Positions 43,464 to 52,190 of a DNA stretch of 64,000 nt are shown here, in pieces. The stretch comes from Pseudomaricurvus sp033283175 (GTDB taxonomy: Bacteria > Pseudomonadota > Gammaproteobacteria > Pseudomonadales > Cellvibrionaceae), in the NCBI GenBank assembly GCA_033283175.1, contig JAWMQM010000002.1, positions 310,001 to 374,000 of the forward strand, in the 5' to 3' direction. Position numbers and translations under genes: made by a program. The notes under the pieces are model-generated. The model had not been told where the DNA came from, searched no databases, and saw only the letters and a program-made list of their open reading frames with translations. Position 1 is the stretch's first letter. The number at the start of each line of letters is the position of its first letter.

Positions 43464-44870
43464 ATGAAAGCCAAGGACATAGCCGCACTTCTCGATGAAC
43501 CGGCCTGCGAGCACAACAAGAAAAGCAAATCCGGTTGCGAGAAACCCAAGCCTGGCGCGTCAGCCGGTGGCTGTGCCTTTGATGGTGCCCAGATCGCGCT
43601 GCTACCCATCGCCGATGTGGCTCACATTGTTCACGGTCCTATCGCCTGCGCCGGCAGTTCCTGGGACAACCGCGGCACCCGCTCCAGCGGTCCCCAGCTC
43701 TACCGCATCGGTATGACGACCGACCTGACCGAGCAGGATATTGTGATGGGGCGCGCCGAGAAGCGTCTTTTCCACGCCATCAAGCAGGCCATTGAAGAGT
43801 ACAACCCACCGGCGGTGTTTGTGTACAACACCTGTGTGCCGGCGCTGATTGGTGACGATGTGGATGCCGTGTGTCGCGCCGCCGAGGAGCGCTGGAACGT
43901 GCCGGTGGTACCGGTGGACGCGGCCGGTTTTTACGGCACCAAAAACCTGGGCAACCGCATTGCCGGTGACGCCATGGTCAAGTATGTGATTGGCCATCGT
44001 GAGCCGGACCCGCTGCCGGAGTCCAGTCAGCGTCCCGGTATCAAGGTGCACGATGTGAACCTGGTGGGCGAGTACAACATCGCCGGTGAGTTCTGGTATG
44101 TGTTGCCATTACTCGATGAGCTGGGCATCCGCGTACTCTGCACGCTCTCCGGCGATGCCCGTTTCCACGAAGTGCAGACCATGCATCACGCCGAAGTGAA
44201 CATGATGGTCTGCTCCAAGGCGATGCTCAACGTCGCCCGCAAAATGGAAGAGACCTACAACATTCCCTGGTTTGAAGGCAGCTTCTACGGCATTACCGAT
44301 ACCTCCCAGTCGCTGCGGGATTTCGCCCGCCTGATCAATGACCCGGATCTTACCGCCCGTACAGAAGCCTTGATTGAGCGTGAAGAGGCCCGTATCCGCA
44401 AGGCGCTGGAGCCCTGGCGTGAGCGTCTGGAGGGCAAGCGGGTGCTGCTCTACACCGGCGGCGTGAAGTCGTGGTCGGTCATCTCCGCACTGCAGGACCT
44501 GGGTATGAAAGTGGTTGCCACCGGTACCAAGAAGTCTACGGAAGAGGATAAGGCGCGCATCCGTGAGCTGATGGGCGACGATGTGAAAATGCTGGATGAG
44601 GGCAACCCGCGTGTTCTGCTGCAGACCGTTGCTGACTACAAGGCCGACATACTGATAGCGGGTGGCCGCAACATGTACACAGCGCTGAAGGCCCGCATTC
44701 CGTTCCTCGACATTAACCAGGAGCGTGAATTCGGTTACGCGGGTTACGACGGCATGCTGGAGCTGGTGCGCCAACTGGCGCTGACCCTGGAGAGTCCTGT
44801 GTGGGAGGCGGTCCGTCGTCCCGCGCCCTGGGCTGCCAGTGACAACGGTGTATTAACTGCCAACGGGTGA
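43464..44870 (+). CDS. nifE: FeMo-cofactor scaffold subunit NifE
   Basis: 468 residues, close to Azotobacter NifE throughout. NifEN matures NifB-co to FeMo-co. The start MKAKDIAALLDEPACEHN and ALLPIADVAHIVHGPIACAG are near identical to Azotobacter. Cluster Cys residues are in GPIACAGSS and NTCVPALIGDD. C-terminal DINQEREFGYAGYDG is conserved. ATG at 43464 with GAGAG upstream. Codons are more GC-rich than in nifHDK. Confidence 0.98.
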   Translation: MKAKDIAALLDEPACEHNKKSKSGCEKPKPGASAGGCAFDGAQIALLPIADVAHIVHGPIACAGSSWDNRGTRSSGPQLYRIGMTTDLTEQDIVMGRAEKRLFHAIKQAIEEYNPPAVFVYNTCVPALIGDDVDAVCRAAEERWNVPVVPVDAAGFYGTKNLGNRIAGDAMVKYVIGHREPDPLPESSQRPGIKVHDVNLVGEYNIAGEFWYVLPLLDELGIRVLCTLSGDARFHEVQTMHHAEVNMMVCSKAMLNVARKMEETYNIPWFEGSFYGITDTSQSLRDFARLINDPDLTARTEALIEREEARIRKALEPWRERLEGKRVLLYTGGVKSWSVISALQDLGMKVVATGTKKSTEEDKARIRELMGDDVKMLDEGNPRVLLQTVADYKADILIAGGRNMYTALKARIPFLDINQEREFGYAGYDGMLELVRQLALTLESPVWEAVRRPAPWAASDNGVLTANG

Positions 44871-44875
44871 CTTCC

Positions 44876-46267
44876 ATGACCGAGATTCTCAAGCGCAAGA
44901 AACCGCTCTCCGTAAGCCCGCTGAAAACCAGTCAGACGGTCGGTGCGGCACTGGCCTTTCTGGGTGTGGCCCGCTCCATGCCACTGATGCACGGCTCCCA
45001 GGGCTGCACTGCCTTTGCCAAGGTCTTTTTCGTGCGCCACTTCCGCGAGCCGGTGCCGTTGCAGACTACCGCCATGGACCAGGTCAGTTCGGTGATGGGC
45101 GCGGACGACAACATTGTTGAGGCTCTGCGGGCAATCGCGGAAAAGAATTCCCCGTCGCTGATTGGGCTCTGCACCACCGGTCTGGCCGAGACCCAGGGTG
45201 CCGATATCCGTCGCGCGGTGGCGGAGTTTCGCCTGGCCCATCCGGAATACGACAAGGTGGCGGTGGTGGCCGTCAACACACCGGACTTTGCCGGCAGTTT
45301 TGAGAGCGGTTATGCGCTGGCGGTGCGCGGCATTATCGAGACCCTGGTGCCGGAAGAGCGCGAGCGTGTGGGACTGCGCAAACGCCAGGTGAATGTCCTG
45401 TGCGGGGCCAACCTGACCCCGGGTGATATTGAGTTTGTGGTGGAAAGCATTGAGAGCTTCGGGCTGCGTCCGCTGCTGATTCCCGATCTCTCCGGATCGC
45501 TGGATGGTCACCTGGACGATGGCGACTACAACGCCCTGACCACCGGAGGCGTATCGGTGGAAGAGATTGCTACCGCCTGCGAGAGCATTGCCACGGTGTC
45601 GGTTGGCGAGAGTATGGCGGCACCGGCGGTGTTGCTGGAGAAGCGTACCGGTGTGCCGGCGTACCAGTTTGGTCATCTGCTGGGACTGGACGCGGTGGAT
45701 GCCTGGTTCCAGACCCTGTCCCACATCAGTGGCGAGCCGGTCGCGCCGCGCTGGCAGAAGCAGCGCCGTCAGTTGCAGGACGCCATGCTGGACACCCATT
45801 TTATGATTGGCCTGTCACGGGTGGCCATCGCCTCCGACCCTGACATGCTGGTGGGCTTTGACCGCCTGATCAGTGCCATGGGTGCGCAGACGGTCGCCGC
45901 GGTGGTGCCCGCCAAGGGGCCGGCGCTGCTCAACTGCGACCTGGGCGAAGTGCAGGTGGGCGACCTGGAGGATCTGGAAAAGCTGGCGCGGGACAACGGC
46001 GCCCAGTTGCTGCTGGCCAACAGCCACGGCGTGGAGAGCGCACACCGTCTCGGTATTCCGATTCTGCGTGTCGGCTTCCCGCAGTACGACCTGGTCGGTG
46101 GTTTCCAGCGTTGCTGGTTTGGCTATCGCGGCACCACCCAGGCGCTGTTTGACCTGGCCAACATCGTGCTGTCCCACCATCAGGAAACGCAGCCGTATCA
46201 CTCGATTTACGCGCAGAAATCCTCCGAGCAGATTCCGTTGATGGCGACCAATGACTGGAGGCACTGA
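44876..46267 (+). CDS. nifN: FeMo-cofactor scaffold subunit NifN
   Basis: 463 residues, homologous to NifK but lacking most P-cluster Cys. PLSVSPLKTSQTVGAALAFL, LMHGSQGCTAFAKVFFVRHF and SHGVESAHRLGIPILRVGFP are NifN signatures. The stop overlaps the nifX start by 1 bp. Confidence 0.98.
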   Translation: MTEILKRKKPLSVSPLKTSQTVGAALAFLGVARSMPLMHGSQGCTAFAKVFFVRHFREPVPLQTTAMDQVSSVMGADDNIVEALRAIAEKNSPSLIGLCTTGLAETQGADIRRAVAEFRLAHPEYDKVAVVAVNTPDFAGSFESGYALAVRGIIETLVPEERERVGLRKRQVNVLCGANLTPGDIEFVVESIESFGLRPLLIPDLSGSLDGHLDDGDYNALTTGGVSVEEIATACESIATVSVGESMAAPAVLLEKRTGVPAYQFGHLLGLDAVDAWFQTLSHISGEPVAPRWQKQRRQLQDAMLDTHFMIGLSRVAIASDPDMLVGFDRLISAMGAQTVAAVVPAKGPALLNCDLGEVQVGDLEDLEKLARDNGAQLLLANSHGVESAHRLGIPILRVGFPQYDLVGGFQRCWFGYRGTTQALFDLANIVLSHHQETQPYHSIYAQKSSEQIPLMATNDWRH

Positions 46268-46740
46268 TGACGGAAGTCACGCGACAGCTTCGGGTTCTCG
46301 ACGATGGCGATGATAACGCCATGCTGCGGGTGGCGTTCGCCACTTCCGACCGCAAGGTTATTAACCAGCATTTTGGTTCGGCCAGTTCCTTCGCCATCTA
46401 CGGTGTAAATCCCGACGATGCCCGCTTGCTGACGGTCATTGAGTTTGGTGACCTGACCCATGACGAGGACAAGCTGGCTGCGAAACTGGAGCTGCTGAAG
46501 GATTGTATAGCGGTTTACTGTCGCGCCTGTGGTGCGTCGGCGGTAAGGCAGTTACTGACTCAGGGCATTCAGCCGGTAAAAGTCAGTGAGGGCGCCACCA
46601 TCGAAGAGATGATATCGGCGCTGCAGGACGAGTTGCGTTCCGGGCCCTCCAGTTGGCTGGCGAAAGCTCTCCAGCGCAGTGGTGTTGGGAGCATGATGGG
46701 ACGTTTCGACGCAATGGAATCCGAGGGTTGGATTGAGTAA
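46267..46740 (+). CDS. nifX: Nitrogenase cofactor carrier NifX
   Basis: 157 residues. RVAFATSDRKVINQHFGSAS and YCRACGASAVRQLLTQGIQP match the NifX/NafY cofactor-binding fold. SSWLAKALQR is the common C-terminal motif. NifX holds NifB-co and VK-cluster intermediates between NifB, NifEN and the apo-enzyme. Confidence 0.96.
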   Translation: MTEVTRQLRVLDDGDDNAMLRVAFATSDRKVINQHFGSASSFAIYGVNPDDARLLTVIEFGDLTHDEDKLAAKLELLKDCIAVYCRACGASAVRQLLTQGIQPVKVSEGATIEEMISALQDELRSGPSSWLAKALQRSGVGSMMGRFDAMESEGWIE

Positions 46741-46787
46741 TTGGTTTAACGACATACCGCCTGCTACAGGCAGCAAGTGAGGATCTT

Positions 46788-47255
46788 ATGAACGATTTGG
46801 TACTAACAGAAAACGAAGCGCTGATGGAGCACCCCATCGTCCGTCAGGTGGTCACGCAGCTGCGCGCACTGGACAGCTACGGCACCTACGATACCTGGCC
46901 CGACTACAAGGTGCTTGATCCCATGATCCTCACCAAAGAGCGCCGTCGCGAAATCCCGGTAGTCGGGGATCCCGACGAAATCGTGATTTCCCGCCTCAAG
47001 GCCTACTACAACTCCATTGCCGCCGGTATTGAGCGCGAGTGTGAGTTGATGGCCGTGCCTTTCGTCAACCTGTCCCACGAGGGATTTGGCAAGGCACTGA
47101 TCCTGGTGGGGCGGCTGGTGGCTGTCAATAAAACCCTGCGTGACGTGCATCGCTTTGGTTTTGATTCCCTGCCCGACATGGTGGCGGATATGGAGAAGAT
47201 CGTCGGCCAGGCGGTTGATCTGATCAAGGCGCATCGCGAAGTCGCAGAACTGTAA
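46788..47255 (+). CDS. NifX-associated nitrogen fixation protein (DUF269)
   Basis: 155 residues, all helical, of the DUF269 family that always follows nifX. Visible: HPIVRQVVTQLRALDSYGTY, DTWPDYKVLDPMILTKERRR and ECELMAVPFVNLSHEGFGKA. Function is unknown; recent work links the family to cofactor or Fe-S carriage, which I cannot confirm here. Confidence 0.92.
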   Translation: MNDLVLTENEALMEHPIVRQVVTQLRALDSYGTYDTWPDYKVLDPMILTKERRREIPVVGDPDEIVISRLKAYYNSIAAGIERECELMAVPFVNLSHEGFGKALILVGRLVAVNKTLRDVHRFGFDSLPDMVADMEKIVGQAVDLIKAHREVAEL

Positions 47256-47268
47256 CGGAGAGAGAACC

Positions 47269-47472
47269 ATGACTGACGACGAACTGAAAACCATGAAGAA
47301 AGAAGTGGCCGGTAAAAAGCGTATCGCCATGGACTTCGCTTCGCAGGTGCACGACCTGGTGGAAGATCGTCTTTTGACCGACTACAAGGAGTTGGTGGCG
47401 CTGGCGGAAAGAACCGTGGCTGCCTGTGAGGAGTGGGCTGTGGCTGACTCCGAGTATCGCTCCGTTACCTGA
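47269..47472 (+). CDS. CCE_0567 family metalloprotein (DUF683)
   Basis: 67 residues forming a helical hairpin: LKTMKKEVAGKKRIAMDFAS then QVHDLVEDRLLTDYKELVAL. It matches the DUF683/CCE_0567 family found next to DUF269 in nif clusters. GAGAGAACC precedes the ATG, 13 bp after the previous stop. Confidence 0.88.
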   Translation: MTDDELKTMKKEVAGKKRIAMDFASQVHDLVEDRLLTDYKELVALAERTVAACEEWAVADSEYRSVT

Positions 47473-47500
47473 TAGCAACAGTAATTTGCTTGTCGTTGTT

Positions 47501-47538
47501 GGCAAACCGGCGCTGCGCAAGCAGGGCCGGTTTGTGCC
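47501..47538 (+). terminator. Hairpin after the nifENX operon
   Basis: CAAACCGG (47503-47510) pairs with CCGGTTTG (47527-47534) around a GC-rich loop. No T-run. Likely the operon end. Confidence 0.45.
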
Positions 47539-47670
47539 TGTGCGCCTGTACTGTGCTAGTCTCTGCCGGTAAGCGTAACCGGGACTGGCTGATGTGCTGC
47601 AACCTTGTTACCTGCCGCCGACCAGGCGGGGCAGGGTGGGGCAGCCGATAGCCGGCAGTGCAGGTATTGA

Positions 47671-49185
47671 TTGGACAGTGATCTCAATCGCATCACCGCT
47701 GAGGTGGGGCAGCTGCTGGGCAGCCTGCCCTGGGAGTGGCTTATTGCCACGCTCCACCTTATCCTCGCTTTCATGGCGACTGTGCACGCCTTGCTCTATA
47801 AGCGCGACCCCCGTGCAGCACTGGGATGGGTCTCGGTGTGTCTGTTCTTCCCTCTGGCAGGTTCGCTGCTCTACTACACCTTCGGGATCAATCGGGTACA
47901 GACCCACGCGCACCGTCTCAGCGGTGGCCGGCGTTTTCGCTTTCGTGTGGGCTATGAACGCGGCTCGCTGGTCCATCGGCCGGTGCCGAGCCTGCAGCTG
48001 GATGATGATGATCGGCAGTTGTTTGTCGCCGTAGCCGACCACGTCTCCACCTTCCCCCTCTGTGAGGGCAACCACATTACCATGCTGCGCAACGGTGAGC
48101 AGGCCTATCCCGCCATGCTGGCGGCTATTGCCGGGGCGGAGCACTACGTGTTGCTGATAACCTACCTGTTCCAGTGGGATGCAGTCGGGCGACAGTTTGT
48201 GGCGGCCCTGAAGCAGGCCCAGGCCCGGGGCGTGAAGGTTTATGTGCTGCTGGACGGTGTGGGCGAGTGGTACTCCTGGCCGGGGATGGTGGTAAGGCAG
48301 CTGCGTCGCGCCGGTATCGATGTGGAGCGCTTCCTGCCGCCCCGGTTGCTGCCGCCGTCCTTCTCCATCAATTTGCGCAATCACCGCAAGATCCTGGTGG
48401 TGGATGGAGAGCAGGCTTTTACCGGAGGGATGAACATTGGTGTACGCCATTTGCTGGAGAGTCAGTCGGCACATCGCACCAGCGATCTGCACTTCTTCAT
48501 GCGCGGCAGTGTCGTGCAACAGCTGCAGCAGGTGTTTCGCAGCGACTGGCGATTTGCCAGTGGTCGCCCGCTGGATCTTCTGTTGCCACCCCAGGCGGTG
48601 CGGCAACCGGATCAGGCGGCAGGGGCGGGGCAGGGGAGTGTCTTCTGTCGCTGCATCAGTGATGGGCCGGGGGAAGACCTGGATCGTATCGCCCTGATAC
48701 TGATGGGGACCATCTCGGCGGCGCGGGAGCAGCTGACACTGATTACACCCTATTTCCTGCCCTCGCGGGAGTTGATTGGCAGCCTGCAGGCGGCGGCGCT
48801 ACGGGGCGTGATAGTGACCGTCATATTGCCGGAGAAAAGTAACCTGCGGGTGGTTGACTGGGCTTCGCGCAACCTGCTGTGGGAGCTGTTGCAATACGGC
48901 GTGCGTATCCGCTACCAACCTCCACCCTTTGCCCACACGAAGCTGTTGCTGGTCGACGGGCACTACGCCCAGGTGGGCTCGGCCAATATAGATGCCCGCA
49001 GCTTGCGCCTGAACTTCGAGCTCAATGTAGAGATTCACGGTGCCGGGGCGGTGGCGCCGCTGCAAGCCTACAGCGAAGAGATCCTCCATACCTCCCGTCA
49101 GGTGACACTGCGGGAAATTGTCAGCCGGCCCTTGCCGGCACGTATCCGCGACGCAGCCTGCTGGCTGTTCCTGCCTTATCTCTGA
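47671..49185 (+). CDS. cls: Cardiolipin synthase (ClsA type)
   Basis: 504 residues. Two N-terminal TM helices (about residues 21-42 and 50-69) precede two phospholipase D motifs: NHRKILVVDGEQAFTGG near residue 235 and FAHTKLLLVDGHYAQVG near 418. It makes cardiolipin from two phosphatidylglycerols. The start is TTG 47671 with GCAGG upstream, so weakly translated. It interrupts the nif genes and has no evident nif promoter. Confidence 0.92.
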   Translation: MDSDLNRITAEVGQLLGSLPWEWLIATLHLILAFMATVHALLYKRDPRAALGWVSVCLFFPLAGSLLYYTFGINRVQTHAHRLSGGRRFRFRVGYERGSLVHRPVPSLQLDDDDRQLFVAVADHVSTFPLCEGNHITMLRNGEQAYPAMLAAIAGAEHYVLLITYLFQWDAVGRQFVAALKQAQARGVKVYVLLDGVGEWYSWPGMVVRQLRRAGIDVERFLPPRLLPPSFSINLRNHRKILVVDGEQAFTGGMNIGVRHLLESQSAHRTSDLHFFMRGSVVQQLQQVFRSDWRFASGRPLDLLLPPQAVRQPDQAAGAGQGSVFCRCISDGPGEDLDRIALILMGTISAAREQLTLITPYFLPSRELIGSLQAAALRGVIVTVILPEKSNLRVVDWASRNLLWELLQYGVRIRYQPPPFAHTKLLLVDGHYAQVGSANIDARSLRLNFELNVEIHGAGAVAPLQAYSEEILHTSRQVTLREIVSRPLPARIRDAACWLFLPYL

Positions 49186-49247
49186 TACCCCAGGGTATCG
49201 ATCCCGCCTGTTTGTTGTTTTCCTGCTGCTTCCTGCCCCGGGGATAT

Positions 49248-49263
49248 TGTCGGACCTGCGACA
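49248..49263. promoter_or_regulatory. NifA upstream activator site for fdxB
   Basis: TGT-CGGACCTGCG-ACA, exact match, 94 bp before the -24 element. It lies in a 301-bp gap. Confidence 0.75.
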
Positions 49264-49356
49264 AGGATTGCCCCGAGTGCTTTTTGCGACAAGAGCGGCC
49301 GTCGCTTACTAGCCCTAACTCGCTGATATTACGGCCATTGTCGGGTTTTTGTCGGA

Positions 49357-49372
49357 TGGCATATGGCTTGCA
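49357..49372 (+). promoter_or_regulatory. Sigma-54 promoter of the fdxB operon
   Basis: TGGCAT-ATGGC-TTGCA, exact GG-N10-GC spacing, about 115 bp before the fdxB ATG. Confidence 0.85.
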
Positions 49373-49486
49373 ATCAGTCATGGCAAGAGCCACGCAAACA
49401 AGTGGTCAAAAGCACCGTGATAAGCCAGGCCTACAACAGAAGTAATGGCTCGCAGTGAGCCAACCGGAGCAAACAGGAGACAGGAC

Positions 49487-49786
49487 ATGAACGATGCCGT
49501 GATCGTCGGCCGTACCCGCGGCGGCGCCGATTGGACGCCCGAATTCGTCACCGAGCTGGACGCCAGCAAGTGCATAGGCTGCGGCCGCTGCTACAAGGTC
49601 TGCCCACGCAGCGTATTCGAGCTGGTGGAGCGTGGCGAGATGATGGACGACGACGATGACTTTTACGATGACGATGACGAAATGATGGTTATGGTCATCA
49701 AGGACGCCATGGACTGTATTGGTTGCATGTCCTGTTCCCGGGTCTGTCCCAAGCAGTGTCACACCCACGAAGCCTTAGCGGGGTAA
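49487..49786 (+). CDS. fdxB: Ferredoxin III, nif-specific (2[4Fe-4S])
   Basis: 99 residues. Two [4Fe-4S] motifs: CIGCGRCYKVCP (Cys29, 32, 35, 39) and CIGCMSCSRVCP (Cys77, 80, 83, 87), plus Cys91. Between them is an acidic insert of about a dozen Asp/Glu residues (54-65). The start DAVIVGRTRGGADWTPEFV matches nif-specific ferredoxin III. It probably gives electrons to nitrogenase or cofactor assembly. Confidence 0.93.
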   Translation: MNDAVIVGRTRGGADWTPEFVTELDASKCIGCGRCYKVCPRSVFELVERGEMMDDDDDFYDDDDEMMVMVIKDAMDCIGCMSCSRVCPKQCHTHEALAG

Positions 49787-49792
49787 GCCATC

Positions 49793-50116
49793 ATGGCCAA
49801 GCCAGAGTATTACGTATTTGTCTGTTCCCAGCAGCGCCCCCAGGGGCATCCCCGCGGCAGCTGCGGTGAACGCGGTGCAGCGGGCCTGATCCCGCGCCTG
49901 TCACAGAGCCTCATGGCTCGCAACATGCACCAGAAGGTTTCCATCGTACCGACGGCCTGCCTGGGACCCTGCAGCGTGGGAGCCAATATGCTGGTGTTCC
50001 CGGGTGAAGTTCTCTACAAGGGCGTAATGCCGGATGACCTGGACGGCATTGTCGACAGCCATTTTGTCCAGGGCCAGCCCCTGGCGGAAAAAGTTGCGCC
50101 GGATGCCGTATGGTAA
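49793..50116 (+). CDS. Thioredoxin-like [2Fe-2S] ferredoxin (Shethna protein I type)
   Basis: 107 residues with Cys11, Cys24, Cys56 and Cys60 in the C-x12-C-x31-C-x3-C arrangement of the FeS I family. KPEYYVFVCSQQRPQGHPRG and VPTACLGPCSVGANMLV are the two ligand segments. It begins 6 bp after fdxB. The role in nitrogen fixation is not settled; electron transfer is likely. Confidence 0.92.
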   Translation: MAKPEYYVFVCSQQRPQGHPRGSCGERGAAGLIPRLSQSLMARNMHQKVSIVPTACLGPCSVGANMLVFPGEVLYKGVMPDDLDGIVDSHFVQGQPLAEKVAPDAVW

Positions 50117-50133
50117 CCCCGGGGAGCGATAGC

Positions 50134-50526
50134 GTGAGTTTGAAACCGACCTATCAGGAGCGTCTGCAGGAGCGGCTGGCGGCGGAGCAGGGGGCTATCA
50201 CCGCGCTGCGGGCCGGATTGCAGACGGCTCTCAGCAAACTCGGCTTTGAGGACAAGGTCAGTGCGATTGATGAGCCGCTGGTGAATCCGGAGCTGCGCCG
50301 CGACAGCTATGAGGGCACCGATTCCCTGTTTGCCGAGTGGCGTACCCCCAGCGGCGCGTTGCTGGGTTACCTGCTGATTCACGGTGCCGGCCAGATCTAC
50401 GCTGAGTATGACGTACTGGCTGCGCACCCCACCAAACCGCAATGGTTTATTGAGGCGGTTACGGCCTGGGGCAGCGAGGCGGCGGTGAAAACCGAGCCAC
50501 GATTGCTGCCGGCCCTGCAGGATTAA
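50134..50526 (+). CDS. Conserved-looking nif-operon protein, unknown
   Basis: 130 residues from GTG 50134 (GGAG 7 nt upstream); an ATG at 50110 overlapping the previous gene is the alternative. RDSYEGTDSLFAEWRTPSGA, LLGYLLIHGAGQIYAEYDVL and HPTKPQWFIEAVTAWG suggest a small alpha/beta domain. I do not recognise the family. Operon position after two ferredoxins suggests a nif role. Confidence 0.6.
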   Translation: MSLKPTYQERLQERLAAEQGAITALRAGLQTALSKLGFEDKVSAIDEPLVNPELRRDSYEGTDSLFAEWRTPSGALLGYLLIHGAGQIYAEYDVLAAHPTKPQWFIEAVTAWGSEAAVKTEPRLLPALQD

Positions 50527-50595
50527 AAGCAGGCTCTGGCTAGTGGTCCTGGCCGGGCGATACGCCGCTCTACCATTCACGGGGTAAGCCACAGC

Positions 50596-51375
50596 ATGAA
50601 CAACATCGCTATCCATGCCATGTTACAGAACAACGCCATGGAGCTGGCTGGCGATGCCCGTGTTACCCGGGTGTTGATGGGGATTAACTGGACGGTGGTG
50701 GAGCTGGGTTGGGGCGACGGGCGCTGCAGCCATGGGCTCTGTTTCAGTCCGGTGACCATTCCCCGTCATATTCCCTGGGCCGGCAGCCTGCGCGGCCGTC
50801 ACGCCCGTGAACTGGCGGGCTGGATAAGCGCCGATGACAGTGCCTCGGTGACTGTCGGGGTGGCCACCTGCAACGCCATCCTCAATGGCCCCCACAACAG
50901 CCTGTTGCAGGGCGCGACCGCTCTGCCGACACAGACACTGCCACACCTGGCGGTGTTCTCTTACTTCGCTCCTCAACTGGCGGGCAAAAAAGTGGCGATT
51001 ATTGGCCGCTACCCGCAGCTGGACAGCTTCAGGGATCAGTTCAGCTTCGACTGTATTGAAAAGCGCCCGGGGCCAGGAGACTTGCCGGAAGAGGCGGCGG
51101 AGACACTGCTGCCGCAGGCGGACTGGGTGTTTATTACGGCCAGTGCCTTGGCCAATGGCACGCTGGCGCGTCTGCTGCAGTGGAGCACTAACGCCACTAC
51201 GGTACTGATGGGACCCACCTTGCCCTGTGTGGCGGAGTGGCGCGGCTATGGGGTGGACTACCTGGCGCCTGTGCAGGTGGCAGCGCCAGGGCCACTGTTT
51301 GATATTGTGGCGGAGGCCGGCGGTACCCTGATCTTTGGCAATGCAGTGAGCTACCGCCTTGTGTCTTTGGCCTGA
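50596..51375 (+). CDS. DUF364 putative heavy-metal chelation protein
   Basis: 259 residues. The N-terminal part has LMGINWTVVELGWGDGRCSH and the Rossmann-like C-terminal part has KKVAIIGRYPQLDSFRD and PQADWVFITASALANGTL. This matches the DUF364 family, often found with metal-cofactor genes including nif clusters. A link to Fe or Mo chelation is inference. Confidence 0.78.
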   Translation: MNNIAIHAMLQNNAMELAGDARVTRVLMGINWTVVELGWGDGRCSHGLCFSPVTIPRHIPWAGSLRGRHARELAGWISADDSASVTVGVATCNAILNGPHNSLLQGATALPTQTLPHLAVFSYFAPQLAGKKVAIIGRYPQLDSFRDQFSFDCIEKRPGPGDLPEEAAETLLPQADWVFITASALANGTLARLLQWSTNATTVLMGPTLPCVAEWRGYGVDYLAPVQVAAPGPLFDIVAEAGGTLIFGNAVSYRLVSLA

Positions 51376-51412
51376 TTGCCGGCCCGCCAGGGTTGGAGGG
51401 CCGGTAGCAGAA

Positions 51413-51901
51413 TTACTTGCGGGTCAGTTTATCCAGGTAACCCATGGCGAACGCCGAGATTACGAAAGTGATGTGGATCAGCAGGTACCACATGATTTTG
51501 TTATCGTCGGTATTCTCGGTGTTCATAAAGATCTTCAACAGGTGGATGGAGGAGATGGCTACAATGGAGGCCGCCACCTTGTTTTTCAGTGAGCCGGCAT
51601 CCAGCTTGCCAAGCCAGCCCAGCTTCTCCTCGTCCTCATCCACATCCAGCCGCGACACAAAGTTCTCATAGCCGGAGAACATCACCATCACAATCAATCC
51701 TCCCACCAGGGCCAGGTCGATAAGCGACAGTGTCTTCAGGATCAGGTCCACCTCGTCCATGGCGAAGATGTTGGGCAGTATATGAAAGATTTCCTGAAAG
51801 AATTTAATGCCCAGCGCCAACAGGATCAGGCTCATGCCCAGATAGATAGGGGCCATCAGCCAGCGGGAGGAGTACATCAGTCTTTCAATAAAGCGTTCCA
51901 T
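51413..51901 (-). CDS. YqhA family membrane protein (UPF0114)
   Basis: 162 residues with four TM helices. FIERLMYSSRWLMAPIYLGM, SLIDLALVGGLIVMVMFSGY ENFVS and WLGKLDAGSLKNKVAASIVA are the UPF0114/TIGR00645 signature. Function unknown. It runs against the surrounding nif genes. Confidence 0.9.
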   Translation of the reverse strand: MERFIERLMYSSRWLMAPIYLGMSLILLALGIKFFQEIFHILPNIFAMDEVDLILKTLSLIDLALVGGLIVMVMFSGYENFVSRLDVDEDEEKLGWLGKLDAGSLKNKVAASIVAISSIHLLKIFMNTENTDDNKIMWYLLIHITFVISAFAMGYLDKLTRK

Positions 51902-52087
51902 GGTGATCCTGTGTCTTAGCGGGTTTGGCGACCCCTGGTCGGGGCTGGGCGGCATTTTAACCGAGATTGGTGTCAGTCGTAATAGCGGGGCCGGCAACAG
52001 CCAGGGCTTTACCGCGTTAAAACCGGATCCGGGGCAGGTTGTAAACTGTACAGTCGAAGGCTTGCGACAATTGCGCTAAAGCTTGAT

Positions 52088-52106
52088 ACAGACTATTACA
52101 GTCTGT
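52088..52106. repeat. Perfect palindrome in the YqhA-lipoprotein spacer
   Basis: ACAGACT-ATTAC-AGTCTGT, perfect 7-bp arms with 5-bp spacer. It lies in the divergent spacer and could be an operator. Confidence 0.4.
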
Positions 52107-52190
52107 CGCTCCCCCAGGTGTTATACCTGCAGGCCGCATCCCTATGCTGATGCTGGTCTGTCATTTCACCTCTATCGGGAGGATTCCGAG

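Noticed and set aside
46796..46812. GGTACTAACAGA resembles the arm of the nifH-nifD repeat
   Set aside because: Only about 12 nt match and it lies within the DUF269 coding frame; likely chance.
52116..52131. Sigma-54-like AGGTGT-TATAC-CTGCA before the glycine-rich lipoprotein
   Set aside because: Spacing is right but the -24 element is poor and no NifA site lies upstream.
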